Source: Deltaproteobacteria bacterium (lineage in GTDB: Bacteria; CG2-30-53-67). From it: a DNA stretch of 64,000 bases. The notes under the pieces are model-generated. The model made no database searches and had not been told where the DNA came from. It worked only from the letters and a program-made list of their open reading frames with translations. The translations under genes were made by a program, and so were the position numbers. Positions 54,548-63,892 of this stretch are shown here, in pieces. Positions within the stretch are counted from its first letter, which is position 1, and each line of letters starts with the position of its first letter. Location: the NCBI GenBank assembly GCA_013151235.1, contig JAADIO010000008.1, forward strand, positions 3,627 to 67,626, in the 5' to 3' direction.

Positions 54548-55508
54548 TTATCCTTTTTTTCTCTGCATCCTCACCGTCTTTCCTGTGATCTCCCATCTTC
54601 CTCTTTCCAGTGCCACCCCTTCAAGAAGACCATAATCACTCACGGTAATACGCTGCCCGGGAATCCTCAACAAGATTTCCAGGAGAAGAACTCCCCCGAA
54701 GAGTACAATATCCGCCTTGCCCGGTTCCAGAAAATAACGTTCCCGGATCGCATCCGCGGTGAGGGGGCGTACGGTTTGAAGAAGGGAAACCACATGAGGG
54801 GCCGTCAGCACCGTCCGATGGATCCTGTCCGAACGATATTGCCGCTCCCGCCGGAGCATAAAGGCCACGGTCGTCACCGACCCGCCCGTACCGACGGCCA
54901 TCAAGCGCCGGTCCGGAAAGAAGAAGTCGTCAACCCCGTCCAGTGTTTCCCCGATCCTCTCCCGCATCAGGTCATACTCTTTTTGCGTCAGGGGATCGCC
55001 GGAGCCAAACCGCTCCTTCAGAGTCAAAGCCCCGATGGGAAGACTCACAATGCGGTCCCCACTCCTCCCGTCCTGCCGGATCAGTTCGGTGCTTCCCCCG
55101 CCGATATCAAAGAAGAAGCAAGCCGACCGGTCGGACGGATCGAGCCCGCCCCGAGAGGGTATACCGACCTTCTTCTTTTCCGGAAATCACACGAATCGGA
55201 TGAGACAGCGCCCGGGACAACCGCTGGAGGACTGCGCCGGCATTCTTTGCAACCCTGAAGATGCCCGTTGCAACCGCCCGGACCTCAGCGACCCTCTCTT
55301 TGCGCAGGATCGCATCATACTGTCTGAGCACGGTCTCTCCCCGTTTGCAGGACGCCGGAGAAATCCGGCCCGATTCAGCGGCCCCCTCCCCCATCCGTGG
55401 AGTGTGCCGCTCCACGCGGAGCCGAGTCAATTTCCGAGCAGGATTCGAACGAAAGATGAGGAGGCGGAAGGTATTGGTGCCCAAATCGAGTACAGCCGAT
55501 GGGGACAT
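54548..55508 (-). pseudogene. ppx: Exopolyphosphatase/GppA family gene, interrupted by a frameshift
   Basis: Two frames together form one protein of about 320 residues. The N-terminal part (55508-55107) starts SAVLDLGTNTFRLLIF and stops after SVRPVGLLLL. From about 55145 the next frame reads DPSDRSACFFFDIGGGSTEL and continues to 54548 (SLPIGALTLKERF, GTGGSVTTVAF, YGLLEGVALERGRW). The break falls in a GGGGCGGG stretch; one extra base or two missing ones explain it. All ASKHA-fold motifs are present, so this may be a sequencing error or a recently inactivated gene. The product would degrade polyphosphate or pppGpp. Confidence 0.75.
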
Positions 55509-55545
55509 TACGGTTTCTCACAATCCGGAGAGAAAACAGGCCGGG

Positions 55546-56193
55546 TCACGGTACAAGCTGTCCTTTCAGTTCTTTGGCAGCGGGAACCCAGGGAGAATCA
55601 GAGTAGTTGTTGATCAAATCGTCAAGCGCCTTGACGGCCTTTCGTATCTTCCCCTGAGCAGCGTAGATTCGTCCCAGTTCCAGCAGGGCAAAATCCCGGA
55701 ACCGCTCCCCCACTTTATGGAAGGCCGCCTCCGCCTGATCGGGATGTCCCAAAGCGAGTTCCGTATCGGCAATCCCCTGATGGGCCAGGTCCTGAACCAC
55801 TTCAATTTTCTTGCTTCGGGCAATTTTCAGGGCCGCCTGGTAATGCTGTAAGGCTTCTTTATACTTCGCCTGGTCGTAGAAGATATTCCCCCGGTACATC
55901 TCCGCCCGGGCCGCAGCGAGATCCTCCTTCCCGGAAAACGCTTTCAGGAACTCCAGTGCATCCTTCAAGCGCCCCTGATGGAAAGCCGAGACGGCATTGT
56001 CGAGGGCGGTTGCTTCCTGAATGCGGGCGGATTTGACCTGATAGAGAACGAACAGGATAATCAGAACCGCCGCAAGGATTCCTCCGGCAATCATCGAGAC
56101 AAACTTTATGTTTTCCCGGACATACATGTAGCCCCGTTTCAGTGCCTCCAGAAATTCATCCGGTTCCTGTGTATTTGTTTTATGTTTTGCCAT
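55546..56193 (-). CDS. Membrane-anchored TPR protein (YfgM-like)
   Basis: 215 residues. A cytoplasmic start is followed by one helix (FVSMIAGGILAAVLIILFVL, about 33-53) and at least four TPR units in the periplasm (NIFYDQAKYKEALQHYQAAL; IADTELALGHPDQAEAAFHK; LGRIYAAQGKIRKAVKALDD). This layout fits YfgM/DUF2133-type proteins, which act near SecYEG and periplasmic chaperones. It precedes the ppx gene on the same strand. Confidence 0.85.
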   Translation of the reverse strand: MAKHKTNTQEPDEFLEALKRGYMYVRENIKFVSMIAGGILAAVLIILFVLYQVKSARIQEATALDNAVSAFHQGRLKDALEFLKAFSGKEDLAAARAEMYRGNIFYDQAKYKEALQHYQAALKIARSKKIEVVQDLAHQGIADTELALGHPDQAEAAFHKVGERFRDFALLELGRIYAAQGKIRKAVKALDDLINNYSDSPWVPAAKELKGQLVP

Positions 56194-56210
56194 TGTTCCT
56201 CCCTGTGAAC

Positions 56211-56858
56211 TTACGAAAGTTCATTGATGAATCGTTCTGAATGTTCAAATACTTTTTTCACCTCTGCTCCATGCAGACCCGCTCCCTGCAGGATCCTGCG
56301 AGCCATCTCTTTCGTCACCAGATCACCCGGCGCATGGGAATCGGTATTACACACCAGCGGCACTCCGAATTTGACGGCCAGGGAAGCCACATGACCGTTG
56401 GAGAGAGAATGCCCTTTACGGGTAGTAATCTCCAGCAGAACTCCACGTTCCCCCGCCTTTTTGACTTCCTCTTCCGTGATCAGCCCCGGGTGGGCCAGGA
56501 TATCGACACCGGCCTCGATGGCCGCCCGGTTGGTCCCCGCCCTGACCGGCTCAACCAGGGTCTCCCCATGTGCGACGATGATCTGCGCCCCTGACTTCCT
56601 TGCCCGCCGTACCAGGACGGCAAAATCGTCCGGGTGGACATGGGTAATCTCCACACCGGGGATCGCACGAAGGCTTCCTCTTTCGTTCAATGCCTTGCAG
56701 CCGTTGACAATGCCATGGAGGATCTGTTCGATGTTGGAATGATCGGCATGGTCCGTAAAGGCAATCGCCCGGTATCCGGCAACTTCAGCCCGCCGCGCCA
56801 ACTCTGCGGGGATGAGAACCCCGTCACTGAAAAGGGTATGTGTGTGGAGATCGATCAT
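56211..56858 (-). CDS. PHP-domain phosphoesterase
   Basis: 215 residues. All PHP metal motifs are visible: MIDLHTHTLFSDG, FTDHADHSN, IPGVEITHVHPD, VAHGETL, LAHPG and CNTDSHAPGD. It is therefore a likely trinuclear-metal phosphatase of the histidinol-phosphatase/YcdX-like group; the substrate is unknown. ATG 56858. It is 17 nt upstream of the TPR gene. Confidence 0.88.
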   Translation of the reverse strand: MIDLHTHTLFSDGVLIPAELARRAEVAGYRAIAFTDHADHSNIEQILHGIVNGCKALNERGSLRAIPGVEITHVHPDDFAVLVRRARKSGAQIIVAHGETLVEPVRAGTNRAAIEAGVDILAHPGLITEEEVKKAGERGVLLEITTRKGHSLSNGHVASLAVKFGVPLVCNTDSHAPGDLVTKEMARRILQGAGLHGAEVKKVFEHSERFINELS

Positions 56859-56970
56859 TTTTTTTCCCGTAACTACGATTCCCTGTCTTTCCGAACTTTA
56901 CGATTCCTAAGGATAAAATCTGATGAACTGTAGCAAAGTTCCCCTTTAAACTCAAGGGATTTGTATAAAA

Positions 56971-57873
56971 TCAACGAAAGATCCCGGCAAGATATCGCAG
57001 GGCAACAAAGAGGAGAGACAAAGTCAGGATCAATTTGATCACGACGACGGGAACATATTTCTGAACGCGGGCGCCGAGATAAATCCCGGCAAACCCTCCG
57101 GCTCCGAAGAGCACCCCGAGGGACCAGTCCGGGGCAATCGACATCTCCGGATGGAGGAGCGCCAACAGATGATAAAAACCCACACCGGCAATGGAGGTAA
57201 TCAGCGTTCCCATCAGGCAGGCCCCCGCCACTATGTAGACGGGGAGTTTGAGAAAAGTAATAAAAAAAGGAGCAATGATTACTCCGCCGCCAATCCCGTA
57301 GATCCCCCCCACGATCCCCACGATAAAGGTAAACGCCAGCACCCCCGGTACGGGGAAGGAATAGACCGTTCCGTTGAAGGTGAAGCGTACCCGGCGCAGT
57401 GAAAAGGAGGTTTCTCCCGCAACAAAGTCCCCCGCTCCGCCCGAGCCGGGACGATCCGTCCTGCTGTGGAGCATATCCAGAAGAAGTCGGAGCCCGATAT
57501 AGAGGAGAACAAACCCGGCAAAGAACTTGAAGTTTGTCGGATCGGGAAGATAACGGATCCGGACCCAGGCCCCGACAAAGACCCCCGGGAGGGTCCCTAT
57601 AATTACGGCCCATGTCAGAGGCCAGACCATCCGCCCCTCCTTGATGTATCGCCATACACCGCTGGGAATGGCAATGATGTTGAAAACCTGGTTGGTCGCG
57701 CTCACGGATGGAGCGGTATAGCCGAGAAAGCTGACCTGAAAAGGAAGAAGGAGAAAGGCGCCGGAGACGCCACCCATAGAGGTGAAAAAGGAGATCACAA
57801 AAGAAACCAAGGGAGGCAAAAGGAGGGAGGTCGTCACCCCAGACACCGGAAAGTGCCATAACAGAAACGCCAT
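56971..57873 (-). CDS. TauE/SafE family membrane transporter
   Basis: 300 residues with about eight helices. The family pattern GGVSGAFLLLPFQV near the N-terminus and its repeat GIGGGVIIAPFFITFL in the second half are seen, plus SVSATNQVFNIIA and LMGTLITSIAGVGFYHLL. These proteins export sulfite, sulfoacetate or other sulfur anions. ATG 57873 follows GGGGAG; the longer frame into the AT-rich operator region is rejected. It is divergent from hipBA and may share its control region. Confidence 0.87.
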   Translation of the reverse strand: MAFLLWHFPVSGVTTSLLLPPLVSFVISFFTSMGGVSGAFLLLPFQVSFLGYTAPSVSATNQVFNIIAIPSGVWRYIKEGRMVWPLTWAVIIGTLPGVFVGAWVRIRYLPDPTNFKFFAGFVLLYIGLRLLLDMLHSRTDRPGSGGAGDFVAGETSFSLRRVRFTFNGTVYSFPVPGVLAFTFIVGIVGGIYGIGGGVIIAPFFITFLKLPVYIVAGACLMGTLITSIAGVGFYHLLALLHPEMSIAPDWSLGVLFGAGGFAGIYLGARVQKYVPVVVIKLILTLSLLFVALRYLAGIFR

Positions 57874-57889
57874 AAACGCTCCCCACTTA

Positions 57890-57970
57890 ATTGATCTACA
57901 AATCAATAATACAAATATTCCAAACAATATTGATTTATATATCAATACACAAATAGACTTTTCTATCAAT
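57890..57970. promoter_or_regulatory. hipBA promoter with palindromic operators
   Basis: Two palindromes, ATTGAT-N6-ATCAAT, lie at 57890-57907 and 57929-57946, with centres 39 bp apart; the second extends to 7-bp arms. A half site ATCAAT occurs at 57965-57970, inside the spacer of a promoter TAGACT-N17-TATAAT (57954-57982). Binding here would block the hip promoter. The HipB-like protein encoded just downstream is the natural candidate, by analogy with known HipB autoregulation. Confidence 0.65.
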
Positions 57971-58012
57971 TTACGCTATAATGACCTTATTATAACGATG
58001 GGAGAGGAAGAA

Positions 58013-58258
58013 ATGCAATCCCTTATTTTTCCCCTTTTAGAACAGATCCTTATAACCGCTAAAGCGCAGGGGCTTTCACAGAAAGAGATCGCATTACGGG
58101 CCGGGATCAGCCCGGAGGCCCTGTCCCGAGCGAAGAAGGCCTCCGATATACAGCTTTCCACTCTGGTCCGGCTCGCCGGAACGGTGGGGCTGAAGGTCAC
58201 CCTCGCTCCCGACCGGCCCGTCCTGGAGAAGATCCTCTCCGGTGAGGTCTTTGAATGA
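58013..58258 (+). CDS. hipB: HipB-like antitoxin / HTH repressor
   Basis: 81 residues. A helix-turn-helix of the Cro/CI type (about 18-55) reads GLSQKEIALRAGISPEALSR followed by LSTLVRLAGTVGL. The closing segment KVTLAPDRPVLEKI is short. It probably binds HipA to neutralise it and represses the operon. ATG 58013 with GAGGAAG upstream is preferred to an ATG five codons earlier. The stop overlaps hipA by 4 nt (ATGA). Confidence 0.85.
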   Translation: MQSLIFPLLEQILITAKAQGLSQKEIALRAGISPEALSRAKKASDIQLSTLVRLAGTVGLKVTLAPDRPVLEKILSGEVFE

Positions 58259-59613
58259 TCACCGACCATGAAGCTGTTGTCTGGACACGTATCGGAATGC
58301 GCCCCGTCAAGATGGGACGGGTCTACATCACCGACCGGGAGTGCCGTTTCACCTACACCGAAGATTATGCCGAAAACGGCCTTCCGGGACTGGGACTGAT
58401 CTACCCGCCGAAGATCGTGCAGACCACCACCATCGTCCGGCAACGAACCGAATTTTTCGATCTGCTCCCACCGCTCCAGGCCCTGGTCCCTCCCCGGCGT
58501 GAGAAAAATTTTCAGCGGACCTTGATCCTCGCTCACCTGGCAAAGAGAGGGATTCTTCCCGCCGCCGGCTTCGAGGCGGACTGGGAGATTCTGAAGATCG
58601 CCGGCCACGGAGGGATGGGACATCTCGACCTGTTCGAAAACGACGAGAAGGCCGCCGAGTGGTACAGCGCCCCCGCTCGGCAGGAACTGCGGGAAGTCAC
58701 CCGGGACTTCGGCCTCTCCCTGAAGGATTTTCTCACCTGGTTCGATACCGATCCCGAATCGATCCTCGAAATCGTCGGGCCGACACCAACGGTGGGGGGT
58801 GCCATCCCAAAACTCCTCGTCTCCATCGCAGACGACGGATGGGACGGACGGCTCGGCCTTCCGAGGAGAATCGGCGCAAAAGGAATGACCGATGCCCTTC
58901 TGAAATTCGAGCAGGCCGGAACCTATCCGGGGATTACCGAGTTGGAGGCCCTGACCCTCGACATCCACACAGAAGCGGGATTCGAGGTTCCCCGGCACTG
59001 GCGGACGGAGATCAACGGGATACCCACACTGGTCATTGAACGCTTCGACCGGGACGTCGCCGGGATCCCCCGCTTCATGGAGACCCTTCATTCCATCTTC
59101 GCCTGCGGTGATCTCTCCATTACCCATCACTACAGCGGAAGCTACGATGCCATCGGGCGGGCCATCGACCGATCTCCCATTCCCCTCGTTGAGGACGGAA
59201 GGGCCGCGAAGGAGCATCTCTTAAAGAGACTTCTTCTCTCCTTCGCCACCGGAAACGGCGATCTCCACCTGGAAAACCTCTCCATTCTGGACCGAGAAGG
59301 CACCCTCGCCTTCTCCCCCGTTTACGATCCTACACCCATGCGGGCCTACGCCATCCACGACATGCTCGCCGCCATGCCCTTCGGCGCTTACGGCGAGGTC
59401 CGCTTTGAAGAGGCACTGCTCCGCTTGACCCGCAACCTCGGTTTCCGGAAGAAGGACCTTCTTCATGCCATCGAAGTGGTCCTGACCGTCACCCGGAGCT
59501 ACCCGGAACGAATCGAGGGGCTTTCAGCCCTCCCCGGAAAGAACAAGAAAAACCTGGTCGGAATCGTCGAAAAGATCCGTAAAGATCTCACGAAGATCCG
59601 AAAGAGTATTTAA
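58255..59613 (+). CDS. hipA: HipA-type serine/threonine kinase toxin
   Basis: 452 residues, typical for HipA. N-terminal subdomain (1-100), kinase-like core with IPKLLVSI (ATP-lysine region), IERFDRD, the catalytic loop GNGDLHLENLSI (D and N of the HipA loop) and metal-binding SPVYDPTP. Active HipA phosphorylates a tRNA synthetase or related target and halts growth; target unknown here. All catalytic motifs look intact. Translationally coupled to hipB. Confidence 0.88.
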   Translation: MITDHEAVVWTRIGMRPVKMGRVYITDRECRFTYTEDYAENGLPGLGLIYPPKIVQTTTIVRQRTEFFDLLPPLQALVPPRREKNFQRTLILAHLAKRGILPAAGFEADWEILKIAGHGGMGHLDLFENDEKAAEWYSAPARQELREVTRDFGLSLKDFLTWFDTDPESILEIVGPTPTVGGAIPKLLVSIADDGWDGRLGLPRRIGAKGMTDALLKFEQAGTYPGITELEALTLDIHTEAGFEVPRHWRTEINGIPTLVIERFDRDVAGIPRFMETLHSIFACGDLSITHHYSGSYDAIGRAIDRSPIPLVEDGRAAKEHLLKRLLLSFATGNGDLHLENLSILDREGTLAFSPVYDPTPMRAYAIHDMLAAMPFGAYGEVRFEEALLRLTRNLGFRKKDLLHAIEVVLTVTRSYPERIEGLSALPGKNKKNLVGIVEKIRKDLTKIRKSI

Positions 59614-59641
59614 TAGAGACCAAGAACAACACACAACGGCA

Positions 59642-60916
59642 TCAGGGATAGAGCCCCCGGGCAAGCATGGCATCGGAAACTTTTTTGATCCCCTTGATCA
59701 ACGCCGCCGTGCGCATACTGCTCTTTTCCCTTTCGGCAATACCGTAGACCTCATCAAAGGCGCGTGTGATGATCCGTTTCAACTGCATGAGAATTTCATC
59801 AATTTCCCAGAAGAAGTTCTGCAGGTCCTGGACCCATTCGAAATAGGAGACAATCACCCCGCCGGAGTTGGCCAGGATGTCGGGAATGACAAAGACCCCT
59901 CGGTCGTTCAGGATCCGGTCCGCCTCGATCGTCAGCGGCCCGTTGGCTCCTTCCGCCACGATCTTCGCCTGGATGCGATCGGCATTCTTGTCATGAATCA
60001 CCCCCGACACGGCGGCCGGAATCAGGACATCACAGGAAACGGTCAGAAGTTCTTCATTGGTAATCTGATCCCCCTCGTTGAAACAGGCAAAATTCCCGTG
60101 TTCCCTGTAACAGGCAACCAAATCCTGGAAGTTCAATCCGGAAGGATTGTAAATCCCGCCTTTGGAAGTGCTGACGGCCACGAGGGTCCCGCCCATCTCT
60201 TCGATGGTCTTTGCCGCATTGGCGCCGACATTCCCGAAACCGTGGATGGCGAAGGTCGTCTCTTTGTCGATGCGGCTCCCTCTTTTTTCCAGCGCCTTGA
60301 CGACAGTGTAGACCACCCCTCTCCCCGTCGCCTCGGTCCGTCCCTGCGATCCGCCGATCACGAGCGGTTTTCCCGTCACTACGCCGGGAACGGCATGCCC
60401 TTTCTGCTGGCTGTAGGTATCCATCAGCCAGGCCATCACCTGCGCGTTCGTTCCCATGTCGGGAGCCGGGACATCCTTCTCCGGACCGATTACATTCACC
60501 AGCTCCACCGTAAAACGTCGAGTTAGATGCTGCAACTCTTTCCGGGAAAGATCATGCGGATCGACCGTCACCCCCCCCTTGGCCCCGCCGAGAGGAAGCC
60601 CGGCAAGAGCGCATTTCCAGGTCATCAGCATTGCCAGAGCCGCCGTTTCACCGATCGTCACATCCGGATGATAACGGATTCCCCCCTTGAATGGGCCTAA
60701 AACATCGTTGTGCTGTACCCGGTAACCGGTAAAAATCTTGACATCCCCGTTGTTCATACGCACCGGGATAGAAATGATGATGGAGCGGTCCGGGACCTGC
60801 AGACGATTCACCACGTTGGGATCAAGATCGATACGCTGCGCGACCTCGAGAAACTGTTTCGTCACGTTTCCGTAGGCCGGACATTCCCAGATCGTATGAC
60901 AGCTTTTCCTCTCCAT
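59642..60916 (-). CDS. gdhA: Glutamate dehydrogenase (Glu/Leu/Phe/Val family)
   Basis: 424 residues. Interconverts glutamate and 2-oxoglutarate plus ammonia. GPFKGGIRYHPDV, catalytic Lys in LPLGGAKGGV, DVPAPDMGTNAQVMAWLMD, the NAD(P) motif GFGNVGANAAKTI and the closing EGANGPLTIEAD are clear. Length fits the hexameric class of about 420 residues. The cofactor cannot be fixed from sequence alone. Convergent with hipA. Confidence 0.92.
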   Translation of the reverse strand: MERKSCHTIWECPAYGNVTKQFLEVAQRIDLDPNVVNRLQVPDRSIIISIPVRMNNGDVKIFTGYRVQHNDVLGPFKGGIRYHPDVTIGETAALAMLMTWKCALAGLPLGGAKGGVTVDPHDLSRKELQHLTRRFTVELVNVIGPEKDVPAPDMGTNAQVMAWLMDTYSQQKGHAVPGVVTGKPLVIGGSQGRTEATGRGVVYTVVKALEKRGSRIDKETTFAIHGFGNVGANAAKTIEEMGGTLVAVSTSKGGIYNPSGLNFQDLVACYREHGNFACFNEGDQITNEELLTVSCDVLIPAAVSGVIHDKNADRIQAKIVAEGANGPLTIEADRILNDRGVFVIPDILANSGGVIVSYFEWVQDLQNFFWEIDEILMQLKRIITRAFDEVYGIAEREKSSMRTAALIKGIKKVSDAMLARGLYP

Positions 60917-61198
60917 CGGTGGTCTCCTTTCAACAAAGTTACTTCCATCCTACACCAAGCTGAAAAAGGAGGCAACCGGCATCACTCACCCGAAGACAGC
61001 GACTAAAGTGACAGGGGTTCCAACGGCTGTTGATCCGAAAGAAAATTTCTTCTTCCCGCCCAACGGCGGGTGTGTTATAAAATGCATGGAAAAAGAGAGG
61101 TGACCTGAGTAGTTACGACGGTTTTTTATCATCATCCGCACAACTTCAACCAATACCGGCATGCGCGGCAACCCCATGCCGCAGCGTATCCGTCATTC

Positions 61199-62509
61199 AT
61201 GACTTCTCTGGAAAAATACAACCATTCCGTCAAACGGCATCACCGGTGGAACACTTCCGTGGGGTGGCTGGACGGGATCTTTTTTGCCCTCGGCGGAAGC
61301 CTGGTATCGCATATCACCGTCCTGCCGATCTTTCTCCGTCTCCTCACGGAAAGCAAGGTAATCATCGGGCTGGTCCACACCTTTACCATGGTGGGGATCT
61401 TTCTTCCCCAGATCATCTCGGCACACCATATCGAATCGATGCCGAGAAAGAAGGGACTGGTCATCCTGATCTGGGCAGTGATGCGCCTCCCCTGGCTGGT
61501 CCTGGCCTTGATACTTCCCTTCATCGTCCACCTCCCGCCTCCCTGGCCGGCGGGAATCTTTCTTCTTCTCTATCTCGTTTTCACCCTCGGCTGGGGATTC
61601 GGCATTCCACCATGGCTTGACATGGTCGGCCGGATCATACTCCCACGGAAACGGGGGGCCTTCCTCGGCATCCGCTTCACCCTCGGACGACTCTTCGGTA
61701 TGCTCGGCGCACTGTTGTCGATCTACCTGATCGAAGCCTATGCCTTCCCCTACAACTTTGCGCTCTGCTTCGCCGCTGCATTTATTTTTATGAACATCTC
61801 TCTCTTTTTCTTTGCACTGACCCGGGAGATCCCCTACCCCGTCGTGAAAAAAAAGATCGCCTTTGTCGATTTCATGCGTGCCCTTCCCGATGTGTTCCGG
61901 CGGGATCATAACTTCTTTTTTTACAATCTCTCCTTTTCCTTCATCGCTTTTACCAATCTGACCCTGGCCTTTTATTCGGTCTATGCCGTGGAGCGATTCT
62001 CCCTACCGAACAGTTATGCAGGAATCTTCACCACTGTTTTCATGGCTGCACAGGTCGTAACCGGAGTGGTTTGGGGATTTATTGGAGACCGGCGGGGACA
62101 TAAATTCTGCCTGATCCTCTCCGCGATCATGAGTATTTTAGCGGCAGTGACCGCCTACATGGCACCCTCGGTCCACCTTTTCTACGCCACCTTCTTCTTT
62201 GCAGGCGGCTATATGAGCGGCGCTTTGATCTCGAACATGAACATCGTCCTGGAGTTCTGCTCCCCGGAGGAACGCCCTCTCTATATCGGCCTTTCCAACA
62301 GTTTTGCCGCTCCCGTCTTCATCGTTTCCCCGCTGCTCGGCGGATGGCTCGTCGACTACTTCTCCTACCGGACGGCCTTCGCCACAGCCGCTGTCATGAC
62401 GACGATCGGCCTGATGATCCTGATTTTCCTCGTCAAGGATCCCAGACATTTCCACCCATCCTGCAAAAAAGCACCTGTCGATTCACAAAACATGGAACCG
62501 GTGATATGA
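61199..62509 (+). CDS. MFS-type transporter, substrate unknown
   Basis: 436 residues with about 12 helices in two halves. The MFS loop motif after helix 2 is weak; GDRRGHKF between helices 8 and 9 is the clearer signature. The N-terminal half includes SLVSHITVLPIFLRLLTES and a RKRGAFLGIRFTLGR loop; a cytoplasmic stretch VVKKKIAFVDFMRALPDVFR links the halves. No Shine-Dalgarno is evident at ATG 61199. Substrate cannot be inferred. Confidence 0.82.
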   Translation: MTSLEKYNHSVKRHHRWNTSVGWLDGIFFALGGSLVSHITVLPIFLRLLTESKVIIGLVHTFTMVGIFLPQIISAHHIESMPRKKGLVILIWAVMRLPWLVLALILPFIVHLPPPWPAGIFLLLYLVFTLGWGFGIPPWLDMVGRIILPRKRGAFLGIRFTLGRLFGMLGALLSIYLIEAYAFPYNFALCFAAAFIFMNISLFFFALTREIPYPVVKKKIAFVDFMRALPDVFRRDHNFFFYNLSFSFIAFTNLTLAFYSVYAVERFSLPNSYAGIFTTVFMAAQVVTGVVWGFIGDRRGHKFCLILSAIMSILAAVTAYMAPSVHLFYATFFFAGGYMSGALISNMNIVLEFCSPEERPLYIGLSNSFAAPVFIVSPLLGGWLVDYFSYRTAFATAAVMTTIGLMILIFLVKDPRHFHPSCKKAPVDSQNMEPVI

Positions 62510-62786
62510 TACCGGTTATTGCAGGAATCAAAGATCAGGGACCTCACCGGAAACCTTGATGTGGCAAAATGGCACACAGGATGGGTCAAGCTTAACAATT
62601 CCTGGCAACAATAATTCAACAAAAGAGAATGTTTCTGGCTAACCTATTGATCTAAAAAGAAAGATGCTTTCGGGGTTATTCCCGGTTTCTCGGCACAATA
62701 ATTGCTGCCATAACAAATGATACGATTCACCGTACAGCAAAATTACTTTTCCAAAGAAACAATTCTCTACGGATTGGCTACCGGAT

Positions 62787-63875
62787 ATGTGCCCAAAAAA
62801 GATTCTCTGTATCGAAGATAATCCGAGCAGCCGGCTTCTGATCCGGAAGATTCTGGAACGAAACCATTTCGAGTTCCACGAAGCCGACAACGGAATTTCA
62901 GGGATCAAAAAGGCCCGTGAGATCCGGCCGGACCTCATCCTCATGGACATTAATATCCCCGGGATGGACGGCTATGAAACGACCACCCGGATCAAGGGGA
63001 TCCCCGATCTGAAAAACATTCCGATTGTGGCGCTGACGGGACAATCAGGCCAGGGCGACCGGGAACGGACCTTGATCGCCGGCTGTGACGGTTACCTGAC
63101 CAAACCGATCATCGCTCGTGACCTGCCCCGGAAAATTCAGGGATACCTGACCGGAAACCGCGAGCGTGTCGCCGGCGTGGAGGAAGGGAACTACCTCCGG
63201 GAATACAGTCAGCGGCTTGTCAACAAACTGGAAGGAAAAATCTTTGAATTAGCGGAGAAGAACCTTCAACTCCAGGAATACGGTCAGAAAATGGAACGGG
63301 TCTACATCGGCGTCATGAGTTCCCTGATGAATGCCCTGGAACAGAAAGACCCTTACACTGCCGGGCATTCTACACGGGTCACCCGCCTGGCGCTGACGAT
63401 GGGACGCAGGATGGGGCTCTCCTCCGAGGAATTGAACACCTTGACGCGGGCGGGAGAGCTACATGATGTAGGAAAACTGATTATCGATCTCTCCTCCATC
63501 AACAAAACCGCCCGGCTATCCGCAGAGGAATGGATCCGGATGAAAGAACATCCGACCATCGGCGCCCGTATTCTCATGCCGCTCACCTTCCTGCACCAGG
63601 AGATACCAATCGTCGCCCAGCATCATGAACGGTGGGACGGCCGGGGATATCCCAACGGCCTTGCCGGGGACGACCTCAACCTGATGACCTGCATTATCAC
63701 GGCGGCCGACAGTTACGACGCCATGACCTCGGCGCGTTGTTACCGCAAAAGCGTCACCCCCCCGGAAAAAGTCATCGAAGAGATCGATCGCTGCCGGGGC
63801 GCCCAGTTTCACCCTGAGGTCGCGGAGGCGCTGATCACTCTGATCGAAGGAAAGGAAGTCCCTCTTCCCCTCTGA
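62787..63875 (+). CDS. Response regulator with HD-GYP domain (cyclic-di-GMP phosphodiesterase)
   Basis: 362 residues. Receiver domain (1-120) with CIEDNPSS, phospho-Asp in LILMDINIPGMDG and Lys in GYLTKPI. A coiled linker (about 140-175) leads to an HD-GYP domain (about 185-350): HSTRVTRLAL, ELHDVGKLIID, QHHERWDGRGYPNGL and GAQFHPEVAEAL. The HD and GYP residues are intact, so c-di-GMP hydrolysis is expected. No histidine kinase gene is adjacent. It may link a signal to motility, by analogy. Confidence 0.9.
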   Translation: MCPKKILCIEDNPSSRLLIRKILERNHFEFHEADNGISGIKKAREIRPDLILMDINIPGMDGYETTTRIKGIPDLKNIPIVALTGQSGQGDRERTLIAGCDGYLTKPIIARDLPRKIQGYLTGNRERVAGVEEGNYLREYSQRLVNKLEGKIFELAEKNLQLQEYGQKMERVYIGVMSSLMNALEQKDPYTAGHSTRVTRLALTMGRRMGLSSEELNTLTRAGELHDVGKLIIDLSSINKTARLSAEEWIRMKEHPTIGARILMPLTFLHQEIPIVAQHHERWDGRGYPNGLAGDDLNLMTCIITAADSYDAMTSARCYRKSVTPPEKVIEEIDRCRGAQFHPEVAEALITLIEGKEVPLPL

Positions 63876-63892
63876 CCTCCCCCGGAACAGGA

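Noticed and set aside
60986-61177. 63-codon minus-strand frame between gdhA and the MFS gene
   Set aside because: No convincing ribosome site or family; the gap contains only a short CCCGCC/GGCGGG hairpin at 61055-61070.
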